A stretch of DNA of 64,000 bases from Paraburkholderia fungorum (lineage in GTDB: Bacteria > Pseudomonadota > Gammaproteobacteria > Burkholderiales > Burkholderiaceae), in assembly GCF_902833645.1 (NCBI RefSeq), contig NZ_CADFGE010000018.1, forward strand, positions 1-64,000, in the 5' to 3' direction. Shown here one piece after another: positions 1 through 9,077 of the stretch. The position numbers and the translations under genes were made by a program. Within the stretch, counting starts at the first letter, position 1. Each line of letters opens with the position of its first letter. Under the pieces are notes generated by a model. It did no database searches and was not told the origin of the DNA. It saw only the letters and a program-made list of their open reading frames with translations.

Positions 1-203
1 GCTTGCGCCACACCCGCCGACACGGCGATCACTTCGGTCGCCACGCCCGCTTCCTTCAGACGGACCGCTTCTTCAACCGCGATTTCATCGAACGGATTCA
101 TCGACATCTTCACGTTCGCGATGTCGACGCCCGTACTATCGGATTTCACACTCACTTTCACGTTGGCATCTACCACACGTTTGACTGCCACCAGCACTTT
201 CAC
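1..203 (-). CDS. etfB: Electron transfer flavoprotein beta subunit, 5' part only
   Basis: The first 67 codons of EtfB; the rest lies beyond the window edge. The product begins VKVLVAVKRVVDANVKVSV and contains NPFDEIAVEEAVRLKE, which I recognise as the N-terminus of the beta subunit of the FAD/AMP heterodimer that takes electrons from acyl-CoA dehydrogenases and passes them to the ubiquinone pool. The GTG start is chosen because GGGAG lies 7-8 bases upstream and the protein begins where the family does. It sits 25 bases downstream of an acyl-CoA dehydrogenase on the same strand, so the two are probably cotranscribed as enzyme and electron acceptor. Confidence 0.88.
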   Translation of the reverse strand, partial: MKVLVAVKRVVDANVKVSVKSDSTGVDIANVKMSMNPFDEIAVEEAVRLKEAGVATEVIAVSAGVAQ

Positions 204-228
204 TTTCGAGCTCCCATATTCATTGTCG

Positions 229-1368
229 TTACGCGAGAACCGACCTCGCGATCACCGTGCGCTGAATTTCCGACGACCCTTCGTAAATGCGCAGAATCCG
301 CGCATCGCGCACGAGCCGTTCCACGCGCATCTCGCGCGTGAAGCCATAGCCGCCATGCATCTGCAAAGCGGCGTCGGTGACGAATGCCACCATCTCAGAC
401 GCATAGAGCTTCGCCATCGACGCCGCTTCGGTGAACGGTTCGCCTGCCGCGCGCCGCGCCGCGGCCTGCAAGCTCAGAAGCCACGCGGCCTCCAGCCGCG
501 TCTTCATGTCGGCGAATTTCCATTGCAGTCCCTGCTTGCCCGCGAGCGGCTCGCCGCCGACGCAGCGCGTCTTCGCCCACTCCACTGCGTCACTGAGCGC
601 CGCTTCGGCGAGGCCAAGGCTCGTCGCAGCCACGTCCAGGCGGCTGTTGTCGAGCACCTTCATCGCCGTGCGAAAGCCGGTGCCTTCCTCGCCCAGCCGG
701 TTTGCCGCCGGCACATGGCAATCGAGCGCAACCTCGTGCGCCGGCGCGCCCCGAATACCCATCAGCATTTCGGCTGGCGACACCGACATCCCCGGCGTAT
801 CGCGATCGATGACGAACGCGCTGATCCCTCGGGTTCCGAGATCCGTCCCGGTCTTCGCGTAGACCACGATGAATTGCGCCGCTGCCGCGTTCGAAATGAA
901 GTGCTTCACACCCCGCAAGCGGTAGCCGTCGCCCTCGCGCACAGCCCGTGTCGTCATGCCCGCCGGATTGGAACCGGCTTGCGGCTCGGTCAAGGCGAAC
1001 GCGCCAAGCTTGAGGCCCGTCGCCGCGTCGGGCAGGTAGCGTGCACGCAATGCATCGTCGCCGCCGATCAGGATGGAGTCGGTTGCAAGGTAGTGCGCGC
1101 CGATCATCGACGAAGTCGATGCGCATGCGCGCGCAATCTCCGCCAGTGCGAGAATGATCGCGGCGGGCGAAGCGTCAATGCCACCCCAGCGCTCCGGCAG
1201 GTTCAATCCCATCACGCCCAACTCGGCAAGCGCCGGGACATAGCGCGTAGTGGAAATTTCGTCCCGGTCGACCTGCGCCGCGTGTGGTGCCAACTCTGCT
1301 TGCGCGAAGCGCCGGATGGCCTCCGCAATCTCCAGGTCGGCCTCGGTCACACCCATTCGTTTAAGCAT
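229..1368 (-). CDS. Acyl-CoA dehydrogenase
   Basis: A 379-residue FAD-dependent acyl-CoA dehydrogenase, the usual size. It shows the FAD/substrate signature FALTEPQAGSNP near residue 140 and the C-terminal IYEGSSEIQR, whose Glu is the expected catalytic base. The start at 1368 follows AGGAGAC, and the ATG overlaps the stop of the upstream CoA-transferase by 8 bases, so translation is probably coupled. With the CoA-transferase upstream and etfB downstream it forms a unit that activates a carboxylic acid to its CoA ester, oxidises it and passes electrons to ETF. The acid is not revealed by the sequence; a short-chain, branched or dicarboxylic acyl-CoA is plausible. Confidence 0.93.
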   Translation of the reverse strand: MLKRMGVTEADLEIAEAIRRFAQAELAPHAAQVDRDEISTTRYVPALAELGVMGLNLPERWGGIDASPAAIILALAEIARACASTSSMIGAHYLATDSILIGGDDALRARYLPDAATGLKLGAFALTEPQAGSNPAGMTTRAVREGDGYRLRGVKHFISNAAAAQFIVVYAKTGTDLGTRGISAFVIDRDTPGMSVSPAEMLMGIRGAPAHEVALDCHVPAANRLGEEGTGFRTAMKVLDNSRLDVAATSLGLAEAALSDAVEWAKTRCVGGEPLAGKQGLQWKFADMKTRLEAAWLLSLQAAARRAAGEPFTEAASMAKLYASEMVAFVTDAALQMHGGYGFTREMRVERLVRDARILRIYEGSSEIQRTVIARSVLA

Positions 1369-2611
1369 TGTTCGTCTCCTGATTCGTTTCGCTTCGCAAG
1401 TCGGTGGTTTCGTCCACATGTAGTACACCGGCGGCAACCAGCGTGGCGACATACGCCGTATCGACGCCGAGTTGCTGTTGCAGGACCGCCTGCGTATGCT
1501 CGCCAAGGCGCGGCGCGCGCGTCGTGCGCGTGGTGGGCCACGCCGAGAAGTGGACCGGCTGCTTTGGCAGACGCACGACGCCACCGCCGCCGGCCGGCGC
1601 CTCGACCAGAACGCCGCGCGCGCGTGCCTGCTCGCTCTCCAGCGCTTCACTGATGTTCTGGATCGGCGCGACGGGAATGCCGGCTTCGCTCAGTAGCGCA
1701 TTCACCTCGGCAATGCTCCGCACTCCAGACCATGACTCGATGCAGGCGCGCAATGCAGCTTCGTTCTCGCATCGCGCTGCATCGTTCGCAAAGCGCGCAT
1801 CGTCGATCAGCAGGGGCTGGTCCATTGCGTGTGCCAGGCGCTCGAAAAGACGATTGTTGAGCACCGCCACGACAAAATAGCCGTCTCTCGCGCGGTAGGC
1901 CCCAAACGGCGCCGACGACGGGTGCCGGTTCCCAACACGTTGCGGCGCAATGCCGGTGGTCGCGTAGCGCGCGACCAGCGCAGTGGTCAGGCTAAGCGTC
2001 GCGTCGAACATCGCCACGTCCACGTGGGTACCCTCGCCGGTTCGCTCGCGCGCGAGCAACGCAGCCAGCACGCCCCACGACGCAAATATGCCGCTCACCA
2101 CGTCCGAAACGGAATCGCCGACAAGCGTCGGCGCCCCGTCGGGTGAACCCGTCGCGTCCATGAGCCCGCACATCGCCTGCAGGATGATGTCGTAGGCGGG
2201 TCGATGGGACTCCGGACCCGTCTGACCGAAACCTGAGACGCTCGCATAAACGAGCCCGGGATTGTGCGCGGCGAGTTGCGCGTAGCCGATGCCCAGACGC
2301 TCAGCCACGCCGGGGCGAAAGTTCTCGACGACGACATCGGCCTGCGCGCAGAGTGCCTGAGCGAGTTCGCGGCCTTCGTCGCGTTTCAGGTCGATCACCA
2401 CGCTTTGTTTGTTGCGGTTCATCGCGCTGAAAAGACCACTCTCGCCGGCGGAGAACGGGCCGATTGCGCGATAGTCGTCGCCGCCGGGCGGCTCGATCTT
2501 GATGACTTCAGCACCCAGATCACTGAGCAGCGCGGAGCACAGTGGGCCTGCGAGCACGCGGGAAAAATCGATCACACGAATGCCTTCGAGCGGCAGCGCG
2601 GGCAATGTCAC
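1361..2611 (-). CDS. CaiB/BaiF family CoA-transferase
   Basis: A 416-residue family III CoA-transferase, which moves CoA between carboxylic acids through an aspartyl-CoA thioester. The N-terminus has the family's GIRVIDFSRVLAGPLCS block and LGAEVIKIEPP; RNKQSVVIDLK and VENFRPGVAERLG follow, and the catalytic Asp should lie in the AYDIILQAMCGLM block. It is the first gene of a three-gene operon (CoA-transferase, acyl-CoA dehydrogenase, EtfB) and is transcribed divergently from a LysR gene across 108 bases, so control by that regulator is likely. The acyl donor and acceptor are unknown. Confidence 0.9.
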   Translation of the reverse strand: MTLPALPLEGIRVIDFSRVLAGPLCSALLSDLGAEVIKIEPPGGDDYRAIGPFSAGESGLFSAMNRNKQSVVIDLKRDEGRELAQALCAQADVVVENFRPGVAERLGIGYAQLAAHNPGLVYASVSGFGQTGPESHRPAYDIILQAMCGLMDATGSPDGAPTLVGDSVSDVVSGIFASWGVLAALLARERTGEGTHVDVAMFDATLSLTTALVARYATTGIAPQRVGNRHPSSAPFGAYRARDGYFVVAVLNNRLFERLAHAMDQPLLIDDARFANDAARCENEAALRACIESWSGVRSIAEVNALLSEAGIPVAPIQNISEALESEQARARGVLVEAPAGGGGVVRLPKQPVHFSAWPTTRTTRAPRLGEHTQAVLQQQLGVDTAYVATLVAAGVLHVDETTDLRSETNQETNNA

Positions 2612-2719
2612 GGGGTATTCCTCCAGAACAGCCGGCCAGTTCGGCTGGTGGAGACATTCTGAGCGGCGCAGGCAATAGGATAAAATATTAGAATAAATTA
2701 ACGGTTATATAAAAATCCT
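2612..2719. promoter_or_regulatory. Divergent promoter between CoA-transferase operon and LysR gene
   Basis: This 108-base gap contains a strongly AT-rich block (about 2673-2716), a clear contrast to its GC-rich surroundings. An inverted repeat ATAGGAT (2675-2681) and ATCCTAT (2715-2721) brackets the block and overlaps the LysR start codon. That is the expected place for LysR-family operator and autoregulatory sites, but the exact site is an inference. Confidence 0.5.
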
Positions 2720-3631
2720 ATGGCACTGTCGCTCAGGCTGCTACGCTACTTCGTCACCGCCGCGGAAACCGGCAGCACGACTGCTGCGGCGAGGCACCTG
2801 AACGTGTCGCAGCCTTCGATCTCCGTGGCAATTCGTGAACTGGAGGCGCTATTCGACGCGCCGCTGTTCACGCGCGACGCGGGCACCGGTATGACGCTCA
2901 CGCAGTTTGGACAACGAAAGCTGGACGAGGCGCGTCACCTGCTCGCCTCAGCATCGGCGTTCATTACCGACGACGTCGGCGAAGGAAACGGCGGCCTGGT
3001 GCAAATCGGCGTGTTCCGCACGATCGCGCCCGTCTATCTGCCGCGCGTGCTTAAGCTCGCGCAGGCGCGCTTTCCCGCTTTGACCGTGCACTTCCGGGAA
3101 GGCGACCTGACGCAGCTCGATGAGTGGCTGCACAAGCGCCAGATCGATCTCGCGCTCATGTACGACGTGGGCTTGCCGGGCGACATCGAGCGCGAATGTC
3201 TCGCCGAACTCAAGCCGTACGCACTCGTGCCCAGCGAGACGCCGTTGGCTAAACGACGCCGCGCGATCTCGCTGCACGAACTTGCAGCGCAGCCTTTCAT
3301 CCAGATCGACCTACCCCAAAGTCGCGATTTCCTGATGGCGCCGTTCTGGCAGCTTGGTCTGGCGCCCAACGTGCGGTATCGGGCAACCTCCATTGAACTC
3401 GTGCGCGCGATGGTCGCGAGCGGACTTGGCGTGTCGTTACTGATTACGCAAAGTCCCGCGGTCGCGCAGACGCCGCTTGTTGCCGAGCGGCCAATACGTG
3501 AAGCCACTGTGATCCAGCCGCTTGTGATCGCACGGCCGGCGCGCGTGCCGTACACACGGGCCTCAGAGCTACTCGCCACCTGCGTGCGCGACGCGGTGGC
3601 TGAAGCAATGGGCGAGCGGGTCGGCAAATGA
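2720..3631 (+). CDS. LysR-family transcriptional regulator
   Basis: A 303-residue LTTR. Residues 5-63 form the winged HTH (LRLLRYFVTAAETGSTTAAA, then NVSQPSISVAIRELEALFDA), followed by a linker helix and a periplasmic-binding-like effector domain. It is divergent from the CoA-transferase/acyl-CoA dehydrogenase/etfB operon and is its most likely regulator; the inducer would be a substrate or CoA-ester intermediate of that pathway. ATG 2720 is supported by alignment of the HTH only, since no good Shine-Dalgarno precedes it and the mRNA leader is very AT-rich. Confidence 0.92.
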   Translation: MALSLRLLRYFVTAAETGSTTAAARHLNVSQPSISVAIRELEALFDAPLFTRDAGTGMTLTQFGQRKLDEARHLLASASAFITDDVGEGNGGLVQIGVFRTIAPVYLPRVLKLAQARFPALTVHFREGDLTQLDEWLHKRQIDLALMYDVGLPGDIERECLAELKPYALVPSETPLAKRRRAISLHELAAQPFIQIDLPQSRDFLMAPFWQLGLAPNVRYRATSIELVRAMVASGLGVSLLITQSPAVAQTPLVAERPIREATVIQPLVIARPARVPYTRASELLATCVRDAVAEAMGERVGK

Positions 3632-3654
3632 GGGCTTGAGGATATGCGTAAGCG

Positions 3655-4728
3655 TTACGCCCCACCGCCTAGCCCGAGGAATCGAAACGGTGGCGCAGGT
3701 TGAAAGTACTTCGAGACTTCGCCGTCGAAAGTATTGCGCTGATCCTTACCGAGATCGAGACGTTTGACTGGTGCGCCCGGGGAGAAGTCAACCTTCTTCA
3801 GGTCGACCCAGAAGGTGTTTGGCGTTAGTGCCGATTCAAAGAAGTAGAGCAAACGTTTGTGATCGGCGACCGTGCGCCAGCGGGTGGAGGAAATGTTCGG
3901 CTCGTCCGGCGTAGTAATGCCGAACGGCACAGACACATTGCGGATCACGCTGAAGACGCTGGCGAGTGCGACGGCGGGGTCTTCACTTTTGGGAATGGCA
4001 TTGATGTAGAACGAAGCGCGCGCGAATCGATCCGCGGAGCGGTTTGTACCGGGCAACCAGACTGTGCCGCCGATGCCTTTCCAGTACTCGTTCAGGGCAA
4101 GTTGTTCGTCGAAAGTCGGCGAGTTGGTCATCACCTGATACTGCCTGCCGTGGTGGATGACCTGCTTGCCTGCGATGTACTCGACGATAGCGCTGTCGCC
4201 GGTAGCATCCGAAATGGCAAGGTGCAGCGTGGCGAGGCGCTTTTCTCCGGGGACATTGTCCGTGACTATGGTGAAGGGTTCTTTCTCGAGCGCGGCGACA
4301 GCTTCCGAGACCGTTGCGAAATTGTCCAGGACGTACTGCGCCCAAGCGGCAATGGTAAGTCCCGGTTTCGAGTTGTTGTCGAAAACCGGGTACTGCGATT
4401 CGACGAGCCAGAGGAGTTCCGCAGCGAGGCCCTTCTCGTTCATGCCGTCGGTGGTGGAGACGTCGTAGCCGGTCGCGACCACGCTACCGTATCTGGCTGT
4501 CCATTTGAGTGAGTTCGGCCCTGCCTCGCCGTTGCGGGCAATGCCACGCGGCAGGATGTAGAGATTGGTTGAAATGTCGAGCTTCCAATCCATCGATCGG
4601 GCGGTGATGGCGTCGTTATTGTCGCCAAGATAGACGACGCGGGTGCAGGCAAGCGCTGCGATTGGAATGGCGACTAGCGTCGCAGCGGCGAAAAGACCCG
4701 GCAGAACTGACCAAACGAAACGGCGCAT
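3655..4728 (-). CDS. Secreted linear-amide C-N hydrolase (choloylglycine hydrolase / penicillin V acylase family)
   Basis: A 357-residue Ntn-hydrolase. Residues 1-27 are a Sec signal peptide ending AALA, and Cys28 (ALACTRVVYLGDNN) becomes the new N-terminal residue, which is the catalytic nucleophile in this superfamily. ITARSMDWK is the conserved block after it; the family's Asn/Arg residues should lie in the MTNSPTFDEQLALNEYW and WRTVADHK segments. It is expected in the periplasm, cleaving linear amides such as bile-salt conjugates, penicillin V or N-acyl-homoserine lactones; the sequence alone does not separate these. The gene stands alone between a LysR gene (convergent) and a VOC gene. 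Confidence 0.88.
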   Translation of the reverse strand: MRRFVWSVLPGLFAAATLVAIPIAALACTRVVYLGDNNDAITARSMDWKLDISTNLYILPRGIARNGEAGPNSLKWTARYGSVVATGYDVSTTDGMNEKGLAAELLWLVESQYPVFDNNSKPGLTIAAWAQYVLDNFATVSEAVAALEKEPFTIVTDNVPGEKRLATLHLAISDATGDSAIVEYIAGKQVIHHGRQYQVMTNSPTFDEQLALNEYWKGIGGTVWLPGTNRSADRFARASFYINAIPKSEDPAVALASVFSVIRNVSVPFGITTPDEPNISSTRWRTVADHKRLLYFFESALTPNTFWVDLKKVDFSPGAPVKRLDLGKDQRNTFDGEVSKYFQPAPPFRFLGLGGGA

Positions 4729-4818
4729 GGTGATTCCTCACTATTGTCGACAGGTACCGAACGATTGATTTCCGATGCTCGCAACTGAAACCGTCAGGTG
4801 CGCCTCATTGCCTGCGCA

Positions 4819-5208
4819 CTACGAGGACCACGCCGTGTTTTGCATGACGACTCGATACCCGTCTGGGTCCGCGAATGTTCGACCCGACACGTCCCAATAA
4901 GGGTTGAACGACTTGACCCGAACGAATCCGTTGTCGACAAACCGGTCGCATGCCGACTCCCACGCTTCCCGGTCCGGAGCATAAAACACCAGTAAATCCT
5001 CGTGCGTCGGTGAGGCCGCTACGGGGTGTTCGCGGCATTGGGTGAACTCAAAGTGATAGTCCATCCCGGCGCATCCGAGCATCACCCCATCGAACCCGTG
5101 ATGATCTTGGAACCGTGCCAGCACAATCAGGTTAAGTGCTGCGCAATACATGTTTTCAGATCGAGAAATATCGCTGACAGGTCGGGCGATTCTGAGCTTT
5201 GCTTGCAT
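4819..5208 (-). CDS. VOC-superfamily (glyoxalase/bleomycin-resistance-like) protein
   Basis: A 129-residue single-domain protein with the beta-alpha-beta-beta-beta repeats of the vicinal-oxygen-chelate fold. It has RIARPVSDISRSENMYCAAL at the N-terminus and SGRTFADPDGYRVVMQN at the C-terminus, the typical 'F.DPDGY' ending. HFEFTQC supplies possible metal-ligand residues in the middle. The ATG at 5208 is accepted because it starts the first strand at the normal distance. No partner gene is evident, so the activity (lyase, dioxygenase or drug binding) cannot be assigned. Confidence 0.8.
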   Translation of the reverse strand: MQAKLRIARPVSDISRSENMYCAALNLIVLARFQDHHGFDGVMLGCAGMDYHFEFTQCREHPVAASPTHEDLLVFYAPDREAWESACDRFVDNGFVRVKSFNPYWDVSGRTFADPDGYRVVMQNTAWSS

Positions 5209-5548
5209 GGATTCGTTACATCGGTTGTGGGTTAAGGGTTTTCGAACATCTGATTCGAAAGGATACGCCGAATGTTAAAGCGGAATCCGTTTGCACGATC
5301 GTGCACGACGAGTACCACAAAGCGTTCTGCATGACGATCTCCTTGCAGATGAAACTCCTGCGTCACCACGCTCCCGGAATTTCCTTCGCGGAAGTCAATG
5401 CCTGTTGCGAGTGGGCGACATTGGCGCCGAATTATTGCGACATTAATTGTCGCGAAATATGATCGCCACACGGCGCGTGGGGCGTGCGCCACTTACGTCA
5501 GTGCACGCTTACGTGCCGCTTGCGACATGACAACAATCGGAATACCTC
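5209..5548. promoter_or_regulatory. 340-base porin upstream region with inverted repeat
   Basis: I find no convincing gene here. The region should hold the porin promoter and leader. The clearest structure is a perfect inverted repeat GCGACA-TTAAT-TGTCGC at 5437-5453, about 100 bases before the porin start, with a further CGACAT copy at 5417-5422. This looks like a dimeric repressor site, but the regulator is unknown. Confidence 0.4.
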
Positions 5549-6634
5549 ATGAATAAAACACTTGCGGCAGTCGGTGCAGGTCTGCTTGCCCTTTCGGCAC
5601 AGTCCGCCTTCGCACAAAGCTCGGTCACTCTGTATGGTCTCGTTGACACAAGCGTGCGTTACCTGACGAACGCGAATTCGAATAACGATTCTCAGGTGTC
5701 GATGGGTGAAGGTATCGAGACACCGAGCCGTTTCGGTTTGAAAGGCACTGAAGATCTGGGCGGCGGGACGTCGGCGGTCTTCAAGCTCGAGAACCAGTTC
5801 CAGCTCTGGTCCGGCAAACTCGACAACAGCAACAACACACTATTCCAGCGCAATGCATACGTCGGACTCTCAAACAACCAGTACGGCACGCTGACCTTCG
5901 GCCGCCAGCAAACGCCGTTCTTCGACGTGATGGGCAACACGTACGATCCGCTGACCGTCGGCGACTTCTGGCAGGACAGCTGGATCTATAACCCGGTAGG
6001 GCGATATCTGTTCACCAATAGCTCGGCCAAGTACACCGGCCAGTTTGGCGGTCTGCAAGTGGAGGGTATGTACGGCTTCGGCGGCGTGCCGGGTAGCACC
6101 GGCCAGAACAGCATGTACGGCTTTACAGCGTCGTATGCGCTTGGCCCCCTCTCGGCCGACGTGGGCTTCCAGCAGAACGATAACGCCGGCAAGAAATTCA
6201 ACCTCGTCAACGTCGGCGCAGTCTACGCAATCACGCCGTCGGTCAAGGTCCTCGCGGGCTGGCTGCATTCGCAGGACAACACCGGGCTTGTCGATGGCGA
6301 CGAGCAGCAAGCCGGCGCACCCGTGCTGACGCATGTCAGCCCGAACCGTATCGACGACAGTTTCTACGTCGGCTCGACGTGGCAAGCTACGCCGGTGCTA
6401 GCGCTTACGCTGGCCGGTTACTACGATCATGCGCGCAATGCGGCAACGCTCGACGGCACGCTCGGCGCCGGCATCAATTACTCGGGCACGCTGCTCGCGG
6501 AGTATTCGTTGTCGAAGCGCACCGAGGTGTACGGAACGGTCGACTTCACCCGTGGCACCGGTGCGTTTCTAGCGGACTACCCGGGCCGCAACAATCAGAC
6601 CGGCGTTGCAATCGGCCTGCGCAACATCTTCTGA
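5549..6634 (+). CDS. Outer-membrane porin, OmpC-like betaproteobacterial type
   Basis: A 361-residue trimeric-porin-family protein. The signal peptide MNKTLAAVGAGLLALS...AFA precedes mature QSSVTLYGLVDTS, the standard start of Burkholderia porins. The internal SRFGLKGTEDLGGGTSAVF and NAYVGLSNNQYGTLTFGRQ segments are family blocks, and the C-terminus GVAIGLRNIF ends in aromatic Phe as needed for outer-membrane insertion. It should form a general diffusion pore. A strong Rho-independent terminator follows, so it is probably a single-gene unit. A second porin lies at 46.4-47.5 kb. Confidence 0.95.
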   Translation: MNKTLAAVGAGLLALSAQSAFAQSSVTLYGLVDTSVRYLTNANSNNDSQVSMGEGIETPSRFGLKGTEDLGGGTSAVFKLENQFQLWSGKLDNSNNTLFQRNAYVGLSNNQYGTLTFGRQQTPFFDVMGNTYDPLTVGDFWQDSWIYNPVGRYLFTNSSAKYTGQFGGLQVEGMYGFGGVPGSTGQNSMYGFTASYALGPLSADVGFQQNDNAGKKFNLVNVGAVYAITPSVKVLAGWLHSQDNTGLVDGDEQQAGAPVLTHVSPNRIDDSFYVGSTWQATPVLALTLAGYYDHARNAATLDGTLGAGINYSGTLLAEYSLSKRTEVYGTVDFTRGTGAFLADYPGRNNQTGVAIGLRNIF

Positions 6635-6673
6635 CCGCACGGCCCGGGTTGCCGGGCTTTCTGCTCAGAATGG

Positions 6674-6707
6674 ACCGCGCGTGTCGTGAGACGCGCGCGG
6701 TTTTTTT
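6674..6707 (+). terminator. Rho-independent terminator of the porin gene
   Basis: An 11-bp GC-rich stem with one mismatch (CCGCGCGTGTC against GACGCGCGCGG) and a GTGA loop, followed by seven T residues at 6701-6707. It starts 40 bases after the porin stop. Confidence 0.85.
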
Positions 6708-6724
6708 GCGTCGACGAAATACAC

Positions 6725-7360
6725 TTATCCACACTGTTTTTCAAGCGACGTTGAGCCAACTACGGCCGCACTTCCTGGAACGATTGTTTTTGAGGATCCC
6801 ACGCACGCTCCGTTTTCGACCGCCACTCCCGCCACGCTTACCTGCGGAGTAGGTCCGTCTTCTTTTACTTTCACGTATCGATGCCCCAATCGCACAGCGT
6901 TCCATGGGCGGGGGCCAGCGCCTGGGCAAGATCGCCAGTTTTCTTGTCCCGCACCTCGATCACGCGATTGAGCGTGGCGATCGATGGAATGACGAAGTAC
7001 CAGCGGTCCGTGGATGCCGCCTGGAGTATGGGAACCGGCTCGGCCCCGTAAGTGCTGTAGGCAACGAGGTTCAAATGGATAGGCAGTTTCTGTCCGTTGC
7101 GATAGCTGACCCAGGTGCCCTCGTATGACTTTGGCGGCAAGATATAGCTTGGCAGTTTCAAGCCGGGCGGCCGGCAACCCGCTGGCGTCGAGCTCATCGA
7201 TGTGGATGTTCCCCGAGGTATGGAAGATCGTGGGTTTGAGTCGGATGAGGGTGCGGTGCCGGCCGTAAAAATAGATCCCTGTGGTCACAGTATTGCTGAG
7301 CGACAGGTACAACATGTCAGGATCAATGGCAGACAGAATGAAACACGCAGCCGGGTGGCG
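6725..7360 (-). pseudogene. Degraded hypothetical ORF, probably frameshifted
   Basis: Protein-like sequence on this strand moves between frames. One frame gives a plausible stretch from an ATG at 7360 (MRHPAACFILSAIDPDMLYL) to about 7170. A second frame gives a better segment (GTWVSYRNGQKLPIHLNLVA ... VRDKKTGDLAQAL) ending in a TGA near 6871. The first frame resumes with YVKVKEDGPTPQVSVAGVAV down to the stop at 6725. The simplest reading is one gene broken by two indels; I cannot name the family. It may instead be chance ORFs, hence the low confidence. Confidence 0.35.
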
Positions 7361-7695
7361 CATAGGTAAGTCTCCAATGCCCGGATAGTTCAAACACTTT
7401 TGGGCCTGAGCGGCGGTGTCCAGCCGACCCGCTTACCTTTGTGCCACGCATCCGGGGCCTGTTCGGTATTCGTGGCACACTCCTACAAGAAGGATGGGGG
7501 AGACCATGCTCCGGCGAAGGTTCACAATCGTTCCGATTGTTGCCACTGGAGCATTCCCAACCGGCGTGGCTCGACAGTGGGTCCATACCGGAACTTGCCG
7601 GATCGGTAACGGGGTTTCCCGGCCGATGCCGCTGCAGGTGGCTTTCGTTAGAATCTGTTTCCGATTCGTTAATACATCCATTACCGGAGGCGAAC

Positions 7696-8823
7696 GTGCC
7701 AGGCTTACTTCCCGATGTCGACCGCGAGGGACTCCTCGAGTATTCGGTCGTGTACACCGACCGATCAATCAATCATATGTCGCAGCTTTTTCAAGGCGTC
7801 ATGCGCGATATTTCCGGCGCCCTGAAAAAGGTCTATAACGCGAAGTCGGCGGTTATCGTGCCGGGTAGCGGGACGTTCGGCATGGAAGCCGTCGCCCGGC
7901 AGTTTGCGACAGGCAAGAAGTGTCTGGTCATCCGCAATGGCTGGTTCAGTTTCCGTTGGTCGCAGATTTTCGACATGGGCAGCATCCCATCTGAATCGAT
8001 CGTATTGAAGGCGCGCCCGGTCGAACAAGGAAGGCAGGCCGCCTATGCACCGCCGCCGATCGAAGAAGTGGTCGCCGCGATCAAGGAGAACAAGCCGGAT
8101 CTGGTCTTTGCACCGCATGTCGAAACTGCCTCCGGGATGATGCTGCCTGATGCCTATTTGCGTGCCGTGTCCGACGCTGTTCACGCCGTCGGCGGCATGT
8201 TTGTACTGGATTGCATTGCCTCCGGCACGGTCTGGGTGGACATGCAGGCCAGTGGTGTCGATGTCCTGATCAGCGCACCGCAAAAAGGGTGGAGCGCGTC
8301 ACCGTGCTGCGCACTCGTCATGCTCAGCCCTCTTGCCCGCGAAAGAATCGACGCGACAACCAGCACCAGTTTCGCTTGCGACCTTCGCAAATGGCTGCAG
8401 ATCATGGAGGCCTACGAGAACGGCGGGTTCGCGTACCACGCCACGATGCCCACGGACAGTCTCGCGACGCTGCGCGACGTCATTAAGGAAACCGAGGCAT
8501 ATGGCTTCGACAAAGTGAAAGCGGAGCAGCTTGAACTCGGCACGCGCGTTCGCTCACTCCTGACGGCCAAAGGTTTCCGAAGCGTGGCGGCGGAAGGTTT
8601 TCAGGCCCCGGGCGTGGTGGTCAGCTACACGGACGATGACGGCATACGATCCGGCAAGAAATTCGCCGATGCCGGTTTGCAGATCGCGCCCGGCGTTCCC
8701 CTTCAATGCGACGAGCCTGAAGACTTCAAGACTTTCCGCATCGGACTATTTGGCCTCGACAAACTGCATGATGTCGAAGGCGCGGTCGCGAGGCTCACCA
8801 AGGCATTGGACAGGATTCTTTAG
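7696..8823 (+). CDS. PLP-dependent class V aminotransferase (alanine-glyoxylate / serine-pyruvate type)
   Basis: A 375-residue fold-type I aminotransferase. The GTG start follows CGGAGG at 6-7 bases and gives VPGLLPDVDREGLLEYSVVY; the reading frame extends further upstream, but without protein-like sequence. GSGTFGMEAVARQFATGK binds the cofactor phosphate, FVLDCIASGT carries the Asp that pairs with the pyridine nitrogen, and Lys197 in SAPQKGWSASP is the Schiff-base lysine. The likely reaction is transfer of an amino group to glyoxylate or pyruvate; 2-aminoethylphosphonate-type enzymes belong to the same superfamily and are not excluded. The gene is solitary, so the pathway is unknown. Confidence 0.88.
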   Translation: MPGLLPDVDREGLLEYSVVYTDRSINHMSQLFQGVMRDISGALKKVYNAKSAVIVPGSGTFGMEAVARQFATGKKCLVIRNGWFSFRWSQIFDMGSIPSESIVLKARPVEQGRQAAYAPPPIEEVVAAIKENKPDLVFAPHVETASGMMLPDAYLRAVSDAVHAVGGMFVLDCIASGTVWVDMQASGVDVLISAPQKGWSASPCCALVMLSPLARERIDATTSTSFACDLRKWLQIMEAYENGGFAYHATMPTDSLATLRDVIKETEAYGFDKVKAEQLELGTRVRSLLTAKGFRSVAAEGFQAPGVVVSYTDDDGIRSGKKFADAGLQIAPGVPLQCDEPEDFKTFRIGLFGLDKLHDVEGAVARLTKALDRIL

Positions 8824-9026
8824 CGCGTTTTTCCGGCGCAGGTGCGCATGGCTCGCCCTCGCAACCGCATCGACAGGAGGGCCCCGGAACCTGTGGGAAT
8901 AGCTATGCGCACGCTTCGGTCTTTGCCGCTGCGCCGGACCCCAAGCATTGCCAGGCAATCTCGGCAGTTGACATCGCCGAAGCATGCCGCCTAACATCGC
9001 TCAGGATAACCAGGAGAAAATTCAGC

Positions 9027-9077
9027 GTGAATGCTACGTTTATCATCGTACTAGGAAGTCGGCGCATGGTCCGGTAA
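9027..9077 (+). CDS. Putative 16-residue leader peptide upstream of an efflux pump
   Basis: AGGAGA at 9012-9017 is followed after about 10 bases by a GTG-initiated ORF encoding VNATFIIVLGSRRMVR, ending TAA at 9075-9077. Its last six codons form the 5' arm of a hairpin (9061-9069 with 9094-9102), and a strong intrinsic terminator follows, 30 bases before the drug-transporter gene. This ORF, stem, terminator, pump order is that of translation-controlled attenuation. The hydrophobic core followed by RRMVR is unusual and could be a ribosome-arrest sequence. That it is translated and regulatory is inference. Confidence 0.5.
   Translation: MNATFIIVLGSRRMVR

Noticed and set aside
121..1653. 510-codon ORF on the plus strand across the acyl-CoA dehydrogenase gene
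   Set aside because: Arg/His-rich translation with no family motifs; it mirrors the third codon positions of the real minus-strand gene.
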